A stretch of 64,000 bases of DNA from Phycisphaerae bacterium (GCA_030426385.1 JAUHYI010000002.1:62001-126000); one strand, 5' to 3'. Numbered from the stretch's first letter, positions 35,755 to 44,368 are shown. Notes: generated by a model not told the origin, from the letters alone. Numbers and translations are program-made.

Positions 35755-36414
35755 AATCCCCCCCCACCCCCCCACTTTTCTCTGCGCTTTCTTGGCGCGT
35801 TGTTGGTGTGTTGTTGGTGTGTTGTTGGTGTGTTTTATTTTGTACGTGTGAATGAATACGGAGCTCTACGGGTTGGTGTGAATGTGGGCTACAGGTCGGA
35901 GGCATGGCTCGGGGCAAGGTTGCGGCGATGTGGGCAGGATATTGGCGAGGAGTGGAGGAAAGCGTGTTTGTGTGTGGGTGGTGTGGGTGGGTGTGTGGGA
36001 GGGGGGGCGTGGGGGGGGTTGCGTGGGGGCCATGTGGGGTGTAAAATAACCCATCGATTAACTCGAATCAACTTGATTATATTAAAAATTATAGAATTAA
36101 TTGACTCGATACGGTTCATGCGACCCTCGCCCCCACGATTCACATCAACCAATCCACGCACTCACGCAATGTCAAGACGAACGACCCGCATAACGCAACC
36201 CCAATTCACAGGACCAGCCCCACGCGAACTTGAGACACCGCCCGACTCGCACGATGGATCTAAATAGATAGCCGTAAATAGATAGCCGTAATAGATGGAC
36301 GCAACAGGCAGAGGCAAGGTATAGACGCAACTCAATCAGAGGCATGCGATCAATCGCACCCAGGCACCATGTCACGCTGTCATTTACCCGGCGTGACTTC
36401 GAAAGGTACCGCTG
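35755..36414. promoter_or_regulatory. Divergent regulatory region with operator-like sites and G-rich tract
   Basis: 660 bases between divergent genes, without a supported gene. It holds: three GTTGGTGTGTT-type tandem repeats (about 35800-35832); a strongly G-rich stretch on the plus strand (about 35965-36046) that could form G-quadruplexes; GATTAACTCGAATCAACT at 36056-36073 and AATTGACTCGA at 36099-36109, two sites of the palindrome family also seen at 25034, with an AT-rich core between; and a 14-base repeat, TAAATAGATAGCCG, twice at 36261-36288. Confidence 0.5.
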
Positions 36415-37134
36415 ATGACACCAACCAGGAACGCTCAGGCACGCAGGGCTTTCACGCTGATTGAATTGCTGGTGGTCATTTCGATCATCGCGGTCATGAT
36501 CAGCCTGTTGTTACCCGTGCTGAAAAATTCGCGTGAAGGCGTTCACCGTATTGATTGTGCATCACGCTTGCGCATGCTGGGCTTCGGACTTAACCAATAC
36601 GCATTCGAGCAAGAAGGTTTTTTACCGATGGGCGCAGCCGTCAGCGGATTTTCGCCCTACCCGTTCACACCCACGTGGGAAGAGATGCTGATTCGACAAG
36701 TCAATCCCACAGCCAATTTCGCTTCATATAGTTGGACTGACTTTGCGGACTACACCTTCTGTACGCGTGCCCCGCTGTTTCCATCGCCTCGGATTTTTTG
36801 GGTCGATAGCGTCATGATCGCTCGCGGTTATATGACCAGCTATGTACACAACAGCGATATTTTTCTGTATCGAAACCCGCTTGCTTTACGTCGAATCACC
36901 GAGCCTTCCCGCAATTTGTTTTTGGCCTGCGGCGGCGGACCGTTGGTCACACACTCGGTAAGTCATCTGGCTGGTCGCCCGGAATTAGACTTACGCATCG
37001 GCTATGAAAACCATCTCGGCGCCGCCAATCTTTTGTTTGCCGATGGCCACGTCGCAGCTCTCAATGCGGAGAACGTTTTTGCCGCTGTCGCGAGCAGCAC
37101 GCTGCCATCCGGCTCCACGGTCATGCGTAAATAA
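36415..37134 (+). CDS. Prepilin-type N-terminal cleavage/methylation domain protein (HX9DG type)
   Basis: 239 residues. Leader MTPTRNAQARRA precedes [24 protein letters not shown], the prepilin motif and helix. The middle has SRLRMLGFGLNQYAFEQEGFLPMG, parallel to other copies in the window. The C-terminus has the complete planctomycete HX9DG motif: H-LGAANLLFA-DGHVAAL. It is the first gene of a plus-strand group with the sulfatase and GNAT genes and is read from the divergent region that carries two operator-like sites. Like its relatives, it is probably an inner-membrane or surface pseudopilin; the function is not known. Confidence 0.88.
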   Translation: MTPTRNAQARRAFTLIELLVVISIIAVMISLLLPVLKNSREGVHRIDCASRLRMLGFGLNQYAFEQEGFLPMGAAVSGFSPYPFTPTWEEMLIRQVNPTANFASYSWTDFADYTFCTRAPLFPSPRIFWVDSVMIARGYMTSYVHNSDIFLYRNPLALRRITEPSRNLFLACGGGPLVTHSVSHLAGRPELDLRIGYENHLGAANLLFADGHVAALNAENVFAAVASSTLPSGSTVMRK

Positions 37135-37214
37135 CCCACCGCCCCCCACACCACACATAATCGTATTTTCCTGCTTCATCAGTCACACTGACTCTCCAAC
37201 TGCAGAAATCAACC

Positions 37215-38720
37215 ATGCCCAACGACTCTCCGCGTTCATCGGACACGCCGCCCAACATTATCGTGGTCCTCACCGACAACCAACGCCTCGACACGATCAG
37301 CATGCTGGGCCGAACGGCCTGCCAGACGCCGACCTGGGATCGCATTGCACGGGCTGGTGCCTTTTGCGACAACGTGCGCACCACCAGTCCGATCTGTTCG
37401 CCAGCGCGGGCGTCGATCTTCACCGGCTATCAACCACAACAGGCAGGCATGCCCACGATTGGTTTTCTCTACAACAAACTCGACGGCGGTACCGGCGCAC
37501 TGTCGATCAATAAACCGCCGATCGCGCACCACCTGCGTCAGGCTGGTTACGACACCAGTTTCACCGGCAAGTGGCACCTTGGCCCTGATAATGCTGAGCA
37601 ATATCACGATCGCACCGCCGCGACAGCGCACGACAATCACGATTACACACAGTGGTGTCTCGACCAGGGCATTCCCGACGGGTTTGTGTTTCACGACCCC
37701 AAACGCAGTGCACCGTATCGATCAAAACTAGAGCCACACATGAGTGTGCCCCAGCCCGGCGTACTCGATATTCCCGAAGACAAAGAGCACAACCGGTGGA
37801 CGCTCGAACAGGCGACCGCGGATCTGGATCAACGCGATGCAAGCAAGCCGTTGTATTCGGTGTTGAGTTTTGAAGGCCCGCATCCGCCTTTGATTGTGCC
37901 CCAACATTATTACGACATGTACGATCCTGCAAGCATTCCTGAGCCTGACAACTGGGCGATGAATGACGCGTGTCCGAATTTTTTGCCGGATAGTTATTTC
38001 GCGCGTGTTCGTAACGCATGGGGCCGCGACTTTGATGCCTGGCGAAAATCAATCGCGGTGTACTGGGGCTATGTCACATACATCGATCACTTGATTCAGG
38101 AATATCTTGACGCTTGCGCGGCGCGCGGCCTGCTCGACAACGCGCTGGTCGTGTTGCTTTCCGATCACGGCGAGATGCTTGGCCAACATGGACTGTGGCA
38201 AAAAATGTGCCCGTATGACGAAGCGCTACGCGTACCCATGGCGATGTCCTGGCCCGGCGTGATCGATCCCAACACACGCTTGTCGATGGACGCGAGCCTG
38301 ATCGATGTGACGCCGACTTTGCTGGCCGCGGCGGGTATCGATCCCGCGCCGCTGCAAATGGAAGGCACGAATCTGTTGCCGCATCTGACTGGTTCGACGA
38401 GTGAATCAAAACTCGAACCAACATCAGAGGCAGAACCGCGCGACATTTTCTGTCAGTACAACAAAGCTCCGGCCCAAGAAGCATGGCAAGGCGTGGAAAA
38501 CTGGCGTTGCATCAAACGCGGGCCTTGGAAGTATGTCTATCACGCCGACGGCCAGGTGGAGCTTTTCAAACTCGACCGCGATCCGGGCGAACGGCACAAC
38601 CTCGCGGGCCAACCCGCTACGAAAAACACGCAGCAGATGCTCGCCGACCGACTCGACGCATGGGGCCAACGCACCGGCGACCCTTTGCTAAGCGACAAAA
38701 TGGAAACCGCATCATCATGA
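37215..38720 (+). CDS. Sulfatase (alkaline-phosphatase superfamily)
   Basis: 501 residues. The N-terminus NIIVVLTDNQRLDTISMLG has the first metal-binding region (Asp21; the usual second Asp is Asn22). The formylglycine signature is C61-S-P-A-R in TTSPICSPARASIFTGYQP, so this is a Cys-type sulfatase needing the maturation enzyme FGE or anSME, which is not in the window. GKWHLG and VVLLSDHGEMLGQHGLWQK supply further active-site residues. No signal peptide is visible, unusual for sulfatases but common for those acting on imported sulfated sugars. It overlaps the GNAT gene by 4 bases. It probably removes sulfate from carbohydrate in this polysaccharide region. Confidence 0.94.
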   Translation: MPNDSPRSSDTPPNIIVVLTDNQRLDTISMLGRTACQTPTWDRIARAGAFCDNVRTTSPICSPARASIFTGYQPQQAGMPTIGFLYNKLDGGTGALSINKPPIAHHLRQAGYDTSFTGKWHLGPDNAEQYHDRTAATAHDNHDYTQWCLDQGIPDGFVFHDPKRSAPYRSKLEPHMSVPQPGVLDIPEDKEHNRWTLEQATADLDQRDASKPLYSVLSFEGPHPPLIVPQHYYDMYDPASIPEPDNWAMNDACPNFLPDSYFARVRNAWGRDFDAWRKSIAVYWGYVTYIDHLIQEYLDACAARGLLDNALVVLLSDHGEMLGQHGLWQKMCPYDEALRVPMAMSWPGVIDPNTRLSMDASLIDVTPTLLAAAGIDPAPLQMEGTNLLPHLTGSTSESKLEPTSEAEPRDIFCQYNKAPAQEAWQGVENWRCIKRGPWKYVYHADGQVELFKLDRDPGERHNLAGQPATKNTQQMLADRLDAWGQRTGDPLLSDKMETASS

Positions 38721-39760
38721 CGACCAACGCACCGGCCCTTCCGATTGCCACCACGCCGATCGTGCTCAACGACCAACGCACGATGAACGTCAACGTTTCA
38801 ACCTGCCCCATGCTCGGCAGGCCACAACTAGAACTGATCAGTCTGTTACGCACCGCATGGACACGCACCGATTACGATTGGCTCGAGTCCATGTGGGGTG
38901 ACTATGCCGACACGCTCACGATTCATAACGTGATCGGTCGCGTAAACGGCGAACCGGTCGGCGCGGCCAGCGTATGCCTGGCTCGCGATCAACCCGAGGT
39001 CGCCACCATCGGCAATGTGATCACGCATCCATCGTATCGTCGGCTGGGCGTTGCTGAACATCTCGTGAATATCGCGGCTGGTCTGGCGTTCAAATCTGGC
39101 TGTCGTGTGATCTATCTAGGCACCACGCCCAAACCGCGTTGCGTCTACGAACGCTGCGGGTTTCATTGGCACAACGGCAGCGTCATGCGCCGCACCAACA
39201 ATAGCGACCCACAACCCGAACACGATTTTTTCACACCCGGCCAACCAACCACATCGCGCGACGCACAGTGGGGCGACCTGCCTGCGCTAGCATGTTTCGC
39301 AGCGCAGCCTATCCAATCGATCACACTCGATTATGCACGCGGCCTGATCAGTGGCAATCATGTCACCCTGCAACGGTGCGTTTCAAATTTTCCCGTCATC
39401 CATGAGGCCGTGCGCAGCCGTGATGGTGTGTTTCGCGTCCTGATCGGTGACGCGCCCAATCGCATCCTCGGCTTCGGCACGATCACACCCGGCCCATCGC
39501 CCGCACAACAACACACGGCACAACTCGATTTTGTCGTGCATGATCACTACGAAGACACGGCCCAGTCATTGCTCGAAGAGCTGCTCACCGCCGCCGCCGA
39601 CCGAGACATCCGCCATCTGGAAATCACGGTAGCTGATCGCGATCATCACAAACAACAATGCCTGCAAGCGGCCCATTTCCAGAAAACCAAAACGCATCAG
39701 CCCGACCTGTTACTCAAGTCAGGCCCCGAGCCGGTGCAGGTGTGGATCGCAAAAATCTAG
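38717..39760 (+). CDS. Protein with two GNAT-like acetyltransferase domains
   Basis: 347 residues, starting at an ATG that overlaps the sulfatase stop (ATGA, 38717-38720). The first GNAT domain (about residues 30-160) has the acetyl-CoA loop in ATIGNVITHPSYRRLGVAEHLVNIAAGLAFKSG, that is R-x-x-G-V-A, followed by VIYLGTTPKPRCVYERCGFHWHNG, a typical GNAT beta-bulge end. The second (about 190-347) has VIHEAVRSRDGVFRVLIG, TAQLDFVVHDHYEDTAQSLLEELLTAAADRDIRHLEITVA, and lacks a clear R-x-x-G, so it may be degenerate. Coupling to a sulfatase suggests work on the same substrate, such as an acetylated amino sugar, but that is inference. Confidence 0.85.
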   Translation: MTTNAPALPIATTPIVLNDQRTMNVNVSTCPMLGRPQLELISLLRTAWTRTDYDWLESMWGDYADTLTIHNVIGRVNGEPVGAASVCLARDQPEVATIGNVITHPSYRRLGVAEHLVNIAAGLAFKSGCRVIYLGTTPKPRCVYERCGFHWHNGSVMRRTNNSDPQPEHDFFTPGQPTTSRDAQWGDLPALACFAAQPIQSITLDYARGLISGNHVTLQRCVSNFPVIHEAVRSRDGVFRVLIGDAPNRILGFGTITPGPSPAQQHTAQLDFVVHDHYEDTAQSLLEELLTAAADRDIRHLEITVADRDHHKQQCLQAAHFQKTKTHQPDLLLKSGPEPVQVWIAKI

Positions 39761-39766
39761 TGCGCT

Positions 39767-40267
39767 TTACTCACCCACCACTTGGAAATGCACCCGACGA
39801 TCGCGCGGACGCACTGCGTCGAAATCCGCAAAATAAATCAAACCAAACTCACCCAATTCGATCTGGCCATCAATAATCGGAATGGTTTCCGATCGCCCGA
39901 TCAGGCACGATCGCAAATGCGCGTCGGTGTTCATGCTCCACACCGCCTGCTCATCCAGATTGTTCACCGCGTGATCAAGATGCTCAGGCCCAGGATGCAA
40001 ATATTGCCCTTCGTGACGACAGGTCGGCATCAATTCCTCCATGCGATTGAGCATGTCCTGCAATAAATATTTCGTGCCATCATGCAGCGCGTCGTGTGCT
40101 TCTTCTTGAATGATGATGCTACAGGTGGTGTGCTGCGAATAGACATTGATCATGCCAGCGCGCACACCGGATCGTTCGACCACCTCACGAGCCGTCGCGG
40201 TCACATCGTGAAACATCGGCTTGTGCAACGGACTATGAATTTTTTCAGCGTGGTGATAAACGGTCAT
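39767..40267 (-). CDS. YjbQ/UPF0047 family (secondary thiamine-phosphate synthase enzyme)
   Basis: 166 residues. Motifs are characteristic: GMINVYSQHTTCSIIIQEEAHDALHDGTKYLL with the conserved His, then NNLDEQAVWSMNTDAHLRSCLIGRSETIPI and GLIYFADFDAVRPRDRRVHFQVVG. YjbQ of E. coli has weak thiamine-phosphate synthase activity and the fold binds metal; the true cell role is uncertain. The gene is convergent, by 6 bases, with the GNAT gene, and on the same strand as the triosephosphate-isomerase-like and DeoR genes, so it may be the last gene of that unit. Confidence 0.93.
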   Translation of the reverse strand: MTVYHHAEKIHSPLHKPMFHDVTATAREVVERSGVRAGMINVYSQHTTCSIIIQEEAHDALHDGTKYLLQDMLNRMEELMPTCRHEGQYLHPGPEHLDHAVNNLDEQAVWSMNTDAHLRSCLIGRSETIPIIDGQIELGEFGLIYFADFDAVRPRDRRVHFQVVGE

Positions 40268-40338
40268 GTGTATTACCCTTTTACTTTGCGTTCCAGATAT
40301 AAATTTAATCGCAGGTTTTAAACATCACCCACGATGCG

Positions 40339-41037
40339 TTACGAAATCGAATCTCTCATCGCGTGAATCATCGCTTCCATCACCGCCACCGGGTCCGGCG
40401 CTTTGAGAATGCCACTCGATGAACCGGTCGCATCAACACCCAGGGCCATCATCGCGCTGACATCCTCGGCAGTCTTAATCCCCGCACTGCACATCACAGC
40501 GATGTCCGGATTGATCTGTTTGACCCACTGCAATGTATCCCGCACGAACGGCCGCATCTGATCCATCACGTCGCCGGAACTGCCGATCAAGGCTGGGGGT
40601 TCAGCAAGAATAATATTGGGCGCTAGCTGCGCGATCGCGGCGGCTTCTTGCGGTGAATCGGCACACACCATCGTGGCCAACCCAACCTCATCGGCTCGTT
40701 GAATCGTCTGGCTGATTTGCGCCAAGGTGAGCGGGCGTTCGCAATGATTGAGCATCACGCCAACCGCCCCAGCTTCCTTGATCGCTTCGGGCAACACCGC
40801 ACCGGCTCCGCGCCCCACCGTCACCGCATCCATGTGCTGAGCAAACACCAGAATGTCGTTCGTCTCCCGAGCTACCGCAGGAATGTCCACGCATTGCGGA
40901 TCATAAATCACCGTGACGCCCGTTGCCCGACAGATCCGATCTGCTTCACGCGCCAATTGCACCGCGGCTTGGCCATGCAAATAGCCCTTTAAACCGATTT
41001 CAAAAATCGGACGCTTCAATGTTAAACCGTGATACAA
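40339..41037 (-). CDS. Triosephosphate-isomerase-like protein, short archaeal type
   Basis: 232 residues, near the length of archaeal TIM (about 225) and shorter than the bacterial enzyme (about 250). VTVIYDPQCVDIPAV, LVFAQHMDAVTVGRGAGAVLPEAIKEAGAVGVMLNHCERPLTL holds the active-site His (LNHCE; LNHSE in archaea), and NIILAEPPALIGSSGDVMD has the catalytic Glu, followed by VMCSAGIKTAEDVSAMMALGVDATGSSSGIL, the phosphate-binding end. The Lys in the first strand (FEIGLKGYLHG) fits. It could be a true isomerase for a sugar-derived phosphate rather than the glycolytic enzyme. It is downstream of a DeoR-type regulator, which suits control by phosphorylated sugars. Confidence 0.83.
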   Translation of the reverse strand: MYHGLTLKRPIFEIGLKGYLHGQAAVQLAREADRICRATGVTVIYDPQCVDIPAVARETNDILVFAQHMDAVTVGRGAGAVLPEAIKEAGAVGVMLNHCERPLTLAQISQTIQRADEVGLATMVCADSPQEAAAIAQLAPNIILAEPPALIGSSGDVMDQMRPFVRDTLQWVKQINPDIAVMCSAGIKTAEDVSAMMALGVDATGSSSGILKAPDPVAVMEAMIHAMRDSIS

Positions 41038-41115
41038 AACATCAACCTTTCACCCCAGCTATTTCAGCTATTCACACGAACCCGCAACCCTACCCATGCA
41101 ACATCACCATGATGT

Positions 41116-41961
41116 CTATTGATCAGCATCAGCCTGTAACACGTTGACCCCTGCCCGCTCCAACTTGCGACGCAACTTGCGATCCAGGCCCGCATCCGTA
41201 ATCAGCGCTTCCCATTTCGCGACTTGACCAAAACGAATCAACTCGGTTTGGCCGATCTTTGTGTGGTCGGCCACCGCGTAAACTTTTTTCACCGCCTGAG
41301 GCATTCGTCGCAACAACTGACCCAGCTCAGGCGAACGGTTATAGATGTTCCCTTTCTCATCCACCGCGTCGGCACCGATAAACGCCATGTCCGCTTGCAA
41401 CATTTCCAAACAGTATTCCGTGAACACACCCACCAGGTCAGGCGAATCTTTACGCAAGGCACCGCCCAACAAAATCACTTCGGTATCACGACTGCCATAC
41501 AACACCGACGCGATCGGCAATGATGTCGTGGCCACGGTCACTCCCGGCACATCACGCAGCGCTCGCGCGATCGCCAACGTCGTTGTTCCCGAATCGAGTA
41601 ACACCGATTGGCCCGGCTTCACCAATGTGGCCGCTAACCGCGCGACCTGTTCCTTCTCACGTGGACAACGATCCGTGCGTTCCAAAAATCGAAATTCAAA
41701 ACTCACATGATCCGCCAGAACCGCTCCGCCATGCGTGCGAACGATCTGCCCCGTCGCGGTCAATTCCTGCAAATCACGACGGATGGTCATGCCACTGACC
41801 CCGAAATATTCAGCCAGAGCATCCACCGAATATTCAGGCTGATCAGCCAACAAACGTAACACCTGTTCACGGCGAACATCCGGGCTGAGGGCTCCGGATA
41901 CTGCCGACGCCGAGGAATTATCCAAATCGGGCTCGAGATTGGGATTTGCTGAAATGTTCAT
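41116..41961 (-). CDS. DeoR/GlpR family transcriptional regulator
   Basis: 281 residues. The DeoR-type HTH is RREQVLRLLADQPEYSVDALAEYFGVSGMTIRRDLQELTATGQIVRTHGGAVL. The ligand domain shows the usual markers: LLDSGTTTLAIARAL (phosphate-binding loop), VILLGGALRKDSPDLVG, DMAFIGADAVDEKGNIYNRSPE and KVYAVADHTKIGQTELIRFG. Such regulators respond to sugar phosphates. The first 30 residues (NISANPNLEPDLDNSSASA) are a polar extension. An inverted repeat TGTTTA-N13-TAAACA (41965-41989) directly precedes its start codon, suggesting autoregulation and control of the divergent gene pair at 42092. It is probably co-transcribed with the isomerase-like gene (78-base gap). Confidence 0.94.
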   Translation of the reverse strand: MNISANPNLEPDLDNSSASAVSGALSPDVRREQVLRLLADQPEYSVDALAEYFGVSGMTIRRDLQELTATGQIVRTHGGAVLADHVSFEFRFLERTDRCPREKEQVARLAATLVKPGQSVLLDSGTTTLAIARALRDVPGVTVATTSLPIASVLYGSRDTEVILLGGALRKDSPDLVGVFTEYCLEMLQADMAFIGADAVDEKGNIYNRSPELGQLLRRMPQAVKKVYAVADHTKIGQTELIRFGQVAKWEALITDAGLDRKLRRKLERAGVNVLQADADQ

Positions 41962-41964
41962 AAT

Positions 41965-41989
41965 TGTTTATATATAACATTTGTAAACA
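41965..41989. promoter_or_regulatory. Inverted repeat TGTTTA-N13-TAAACA, candidate DeoR operator
   Basis: The arms at 41965-41970 and 41984-41989 are perfect complements, with an AT-rich centre (TATATAACATTTG). The left arm is only 3 bases from the regulator's start codon, so binding would affect its own transcription or translation. The divergent gene starts 102 bases away. Confidence 0.5.
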
Positions 41990-42091
41990 TTGCAACCCCG
42001 GCACACTCAAACCTGTTCCACACGCCCATCGTGCCCCGCCATCCACGCCCACACCCCAATCAATTCCCCACCCAACGCCCGGAGAACGCGC

Positions 42092-42523
42092 ATGTCTGCC
42101 CCTGATTTTTATTTCGGTGTCAACGTCGTCTTCCAACACATCCACGATCATTTCGGCAAAGCCACGTTGATCGATTACTGGCAAAACCTCGGCCGAGATT
42201 ATTACCACGAACGCAACATGCGCTGGCAAGCGGGTGGCATCCCAACCATCGCCGACGATTGGCGTGACTACTTTGATCGCGAACCCAATGCCGACGTCGA
42301 CGTCACCACCACCGACGACGCTGTCACCCTCGACATTCACGTCTGCCCAGCGATCCATCACTTGCGCCAGCACAATCGCGACATCGTGCCCTACTACTGC
42401 GAACACTGCGACCATGTCTGCGGTGCACAAGCCCAGGCCGCAGGCTTCCGATTTGAACGCACCGGCGGGATGGGCGCATGCCAACAACGGTTCGTCAAAA
42501 TTTCTGTCACAGGAGGTGCCTGA
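42092..42523 (+). CDS. Uncharacterised Cys/His-motif protein, first of a paralogous pair
   Basis: 143 residues from the ATG at 42092 (GGAG 8 nt upstream). Not a family I can name. It has FGVNVVFQHIHDHFGKATLIDYWQNLGRDYY, then VCPAIHHLRQHNRDIVPYYCEHCDHVCGAQAQAAGFRF and TGGMGACQQRFVKI. The pattern C-P-x2-H ... Y-C-x-H-C ... G-x-C-x-Q is repeated in the N-terminal half of the next gene (CPSKGFL, YCDHCMGW, GQCWGHLR), so the two are related domains, possibly metal-binding. The general pattern reminded me of L-2-amino-thiazoline-4-carboxylic-acid-hydrolase-like proteins, but only weakly. It is divergent from the DeoR regulator, and its stop overlaps the next gene's start, so the pair is likely one transcriptional unit. 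Confidence 0.75.
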   Translation: MSAPDFYFGVNVVFQHIHDHFGKATLIDYWQNLGRDYYHERNMRWQAGGIPTIADDWRDYFDREPNADVDVTTTDDAVTLDIHVCPAIHHLRQHNRDIVPYYCEHCDHVCGAQAQAAGFRFERTGGMGACQQRFVKISVTGGA

Positions 42524-43689
42524 TGTTAGGTTGCCAGGATTTTTGCGGGTATTACGACTGGTCGTTCGGTTACGTGCGCAAACATAAAGACATCGACGCC
42601 GTTCACAAATTGTGGGCGGATATCAGTATTGCCCAACAGCATTACACCGATGCCGGAATGACCGACGGTTTGCGCGGCCTGTATGACACATGGTGCGGCA
42701 CCGCCGTCGACGAACATTTCGATTGGTCGTTCACCCTCGACGAAGCGGGCAACACCTTGCGTTGGGATATGAAGCAATGCCCCAGCAAAGGATTTTTGAT
42801 CGACAACGATTTGCATAGCGACGAGGATTATTGCGACCATTGCATGGGCTGGATTATTCCCGTGGCCGATCAGATCGGCGCCGAAGTTGTCGCGCATGAA
42901 CACAATCATGCCGGGCAATGCTGGGGACACCTGCGCATGAAAGGCCAGCCCTCGAAAGCGTTCGAAGGCCACGCCGACGACATTACCGCCGATCCACTTT
43001 GGCAACGCGGCCACATCGATCGCTGGGAAAACGACGTAAAACTTCCGGTAATTCCCGAAGCCAGCCCCGCTAATGATGCGGTCGATGTCATCCGCCACTG
43101 GTTTGCCGATGTCAAAGCCATCACCGTGCTCGGACAAGGCCCCGGCGCGACCGACCACTGGACCGCTCAACACACCACCGATTCAGTCATCGTCACCGAT
43201 GCCACCTATGCCACAAAAGATGTCTATGCAGATTCACCTTGTGCCATAGTAATCGGCGACCAGTCGCAAGTGTTGGCCGAAGTGAGCGAACGTTTTCATG
43301 CCACACCACCCGACCAGCGCCCATTACTGATGCACACGTATTTACCCGGCGAAGCCATGCTCCCGTTTGCCCAATACAACTTACCCAGACCCGTGCCCTT
43401 GCTGCCGATTTTATTACGCGAACAACTCTACGAACACATTCCACACACGCCTCACCCCACTGCCATCGTGTTCGCTTTGTTGTTAGCTGCAGCCCTGAAC
43501 AAACCCACCATCGCCGCAGGACTCGATTGGCAAGAACACCTGCACGACAATACCCCTGCCCACAAAAAGCACTCGGTGGATTCCGCCTCGCCAACCACCC
43601 CACCAAGCACGCATAGCCAAGCTTGCGAACGCCTACACATCCAACGAGCCACCGCCCGCCTGCGCGATCGCCTGCAAATTCATCCCTGA
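42523..43689 (+). CDS. Uncharacterised two-domain protein, second of a paralogous pair
   Basis: 388 residues. The ATG at 42523 shares a base with the previous stop (TGATG) and is preceded by a strong AGGAGGTG. The N-terminal 145 residues repeat the pattern of the preceding gene: DEHFDWSFTLDEAGNTLRWDMKQCPSKGFLIDNDLHSDEDYCDHCMGWIIPVADQIGAEVV and AGQCWGHLRMKG. After a linker, residues about 185-330 look like a Rossmann-type domain (VKAITVLGQGPGA, DSVIVTDATYATKDVYADSPCAIVIGD), loosely like proteins that display a GxG-P loop, then LLLAAALNKPTIAAGLDW. The last 60 residues are low-complexity. Function unknown; co-regulation with DeoR suggests small-molecule or sugar-phosphate metabolism. Confidence 0.75.
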   Translation: MLGCQDFCGYYDWSFGYVRKHKDIDAVHKLWADISIAQQHYTDAGMTDGLRGLYDTWCGTAVDEHFDWSFTLDEAGNTLRWDMKQCPSKGFLIDNDLHSDEDYCDHCMGWIIPVADQIGAEVVAHEHNHAGQCWGHLRMKGQPSKAFEGHADDITADPLWQRGHIDRWENDVKLPVIPEASPANDAVDVIRHWFADVKAITVLGQGPGATDHWTAQHTTDSVIVTDATYATKDVYADSPCAIVIGDQSQVLAEVSERFHATPPDQRPLLMHTYLPGEAMLPFAQYNLPRPVPLLPILLREQLYEHIPHTPHPTAIVFALLLAAALNKPTIAAGLDWQEHLHDNTPAHKKHSVDSASPTTPPSTHSQACERLHIQRATARLRDRLQIHP

Positions 43690-44086
43690 CCACTCCCCCA
43701 CACCAACTCCACCGTACCCCATCGCACCATTCGCAATTTCACAAAACATGCCGATGCAAAATCTCAACACCATCACCAAACGCATCACCATCAACAAATA
43801 GAGCCGCAATGATTTTCGATGCGCCTCGAGTGCAATACCCTCATCGCCCCACCCCCCACACCCCACACCCAATACGCCACAATATTACGATGCCACGACA
43901 CACGCGTTTCACAACCGCCGCCACTCACAACAACCGGCCGACACTCAGCCAATCCGCAACCCCCATAGCAAAACAGTAACCCACCACGCCGTAGCCAAAT
44001 TCTCCCGCCCAGCCCCATAAAATCTCCGACAAAACCCAGCGAATTGCGAAGATATGCAACCCCACGCTACAATGTGCGATCGAGTT
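43690..44086. other. Gene-free stretch before the tRNA
   Basis: About 400 bases with no convincing gene. It holds a C-rich run (about 43848-43870, CCACCCCCCACACCCCACACCC) and otherwise unremarkable sequence. No clear tRNA promoter was identified. Confidence 0.5.
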
Positions 44087-44159
44087 GCGGGCGTAACTCA
44101 ATTGGTAGAGTGTCAGCCTTCCAAGCTGAATGTTGCCGGTTCGACCCCGGTCGCCCGCT
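44087..44159 (+). tRNA. tRNA-Gly (anticodon TCC)
   Basis: A complete cloverleaf of 73 nt: acceptor arms GCGGGCG (44087-44093) and CGCCCGC (44152-44158) with discriminator T; D-arm sequence AACTCAATTGGTAGAGT; anticodon stem TCAGC/GCTGA around loop CTTCCAA, giving anticodon TCC (reads GGA/GGG); T-arm GCCGGTTCGACCCCGGT. No CCA is encoded. Genomic-island genes begin right after it. Confidence 0.95.
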
Positions 44160-44368
44160 TTGATTTGACAAGGGTTTACGGCGTTTTCTGTTTTGCCTGA
44201 TTCGACCCGTGCTACCTCTGTGCTACTGTGCCGCGGAGGTTTTCTTCCCAAACTCGTTTTTTTCGCCGAGTGTTGCCGGCTTAATTGACGGCCAACCGGG
44301 GCATGTTTCGCCCTTGCCATCGCCTTCAACGGCATCGAAAGCATGCCTGCGAGGCTCGACCACACATG
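44160..44368. other. Probable island junction downstream of the tRNA
   Basis: No supported gene in 209 bases. The minus strand is open here and reads on into the tRNA (for example HSSTEVARVESGKTENAVNP), which might be the remnant end of a tyrosine integrase; this is a weak suggestion. A defence-type gene group with different character starts immediately beyond. No second copy of the tRNA 3' end was found in the window. Confidence 0.35.

Noticed and set aside
43925-44365. Minus-strand open frame spanning the tRNA-Gly
   Set aside because: It crosses a clear tRNA gene; its sequence beyond the tRNA may be an integrase remnant but is not a supportable gene.
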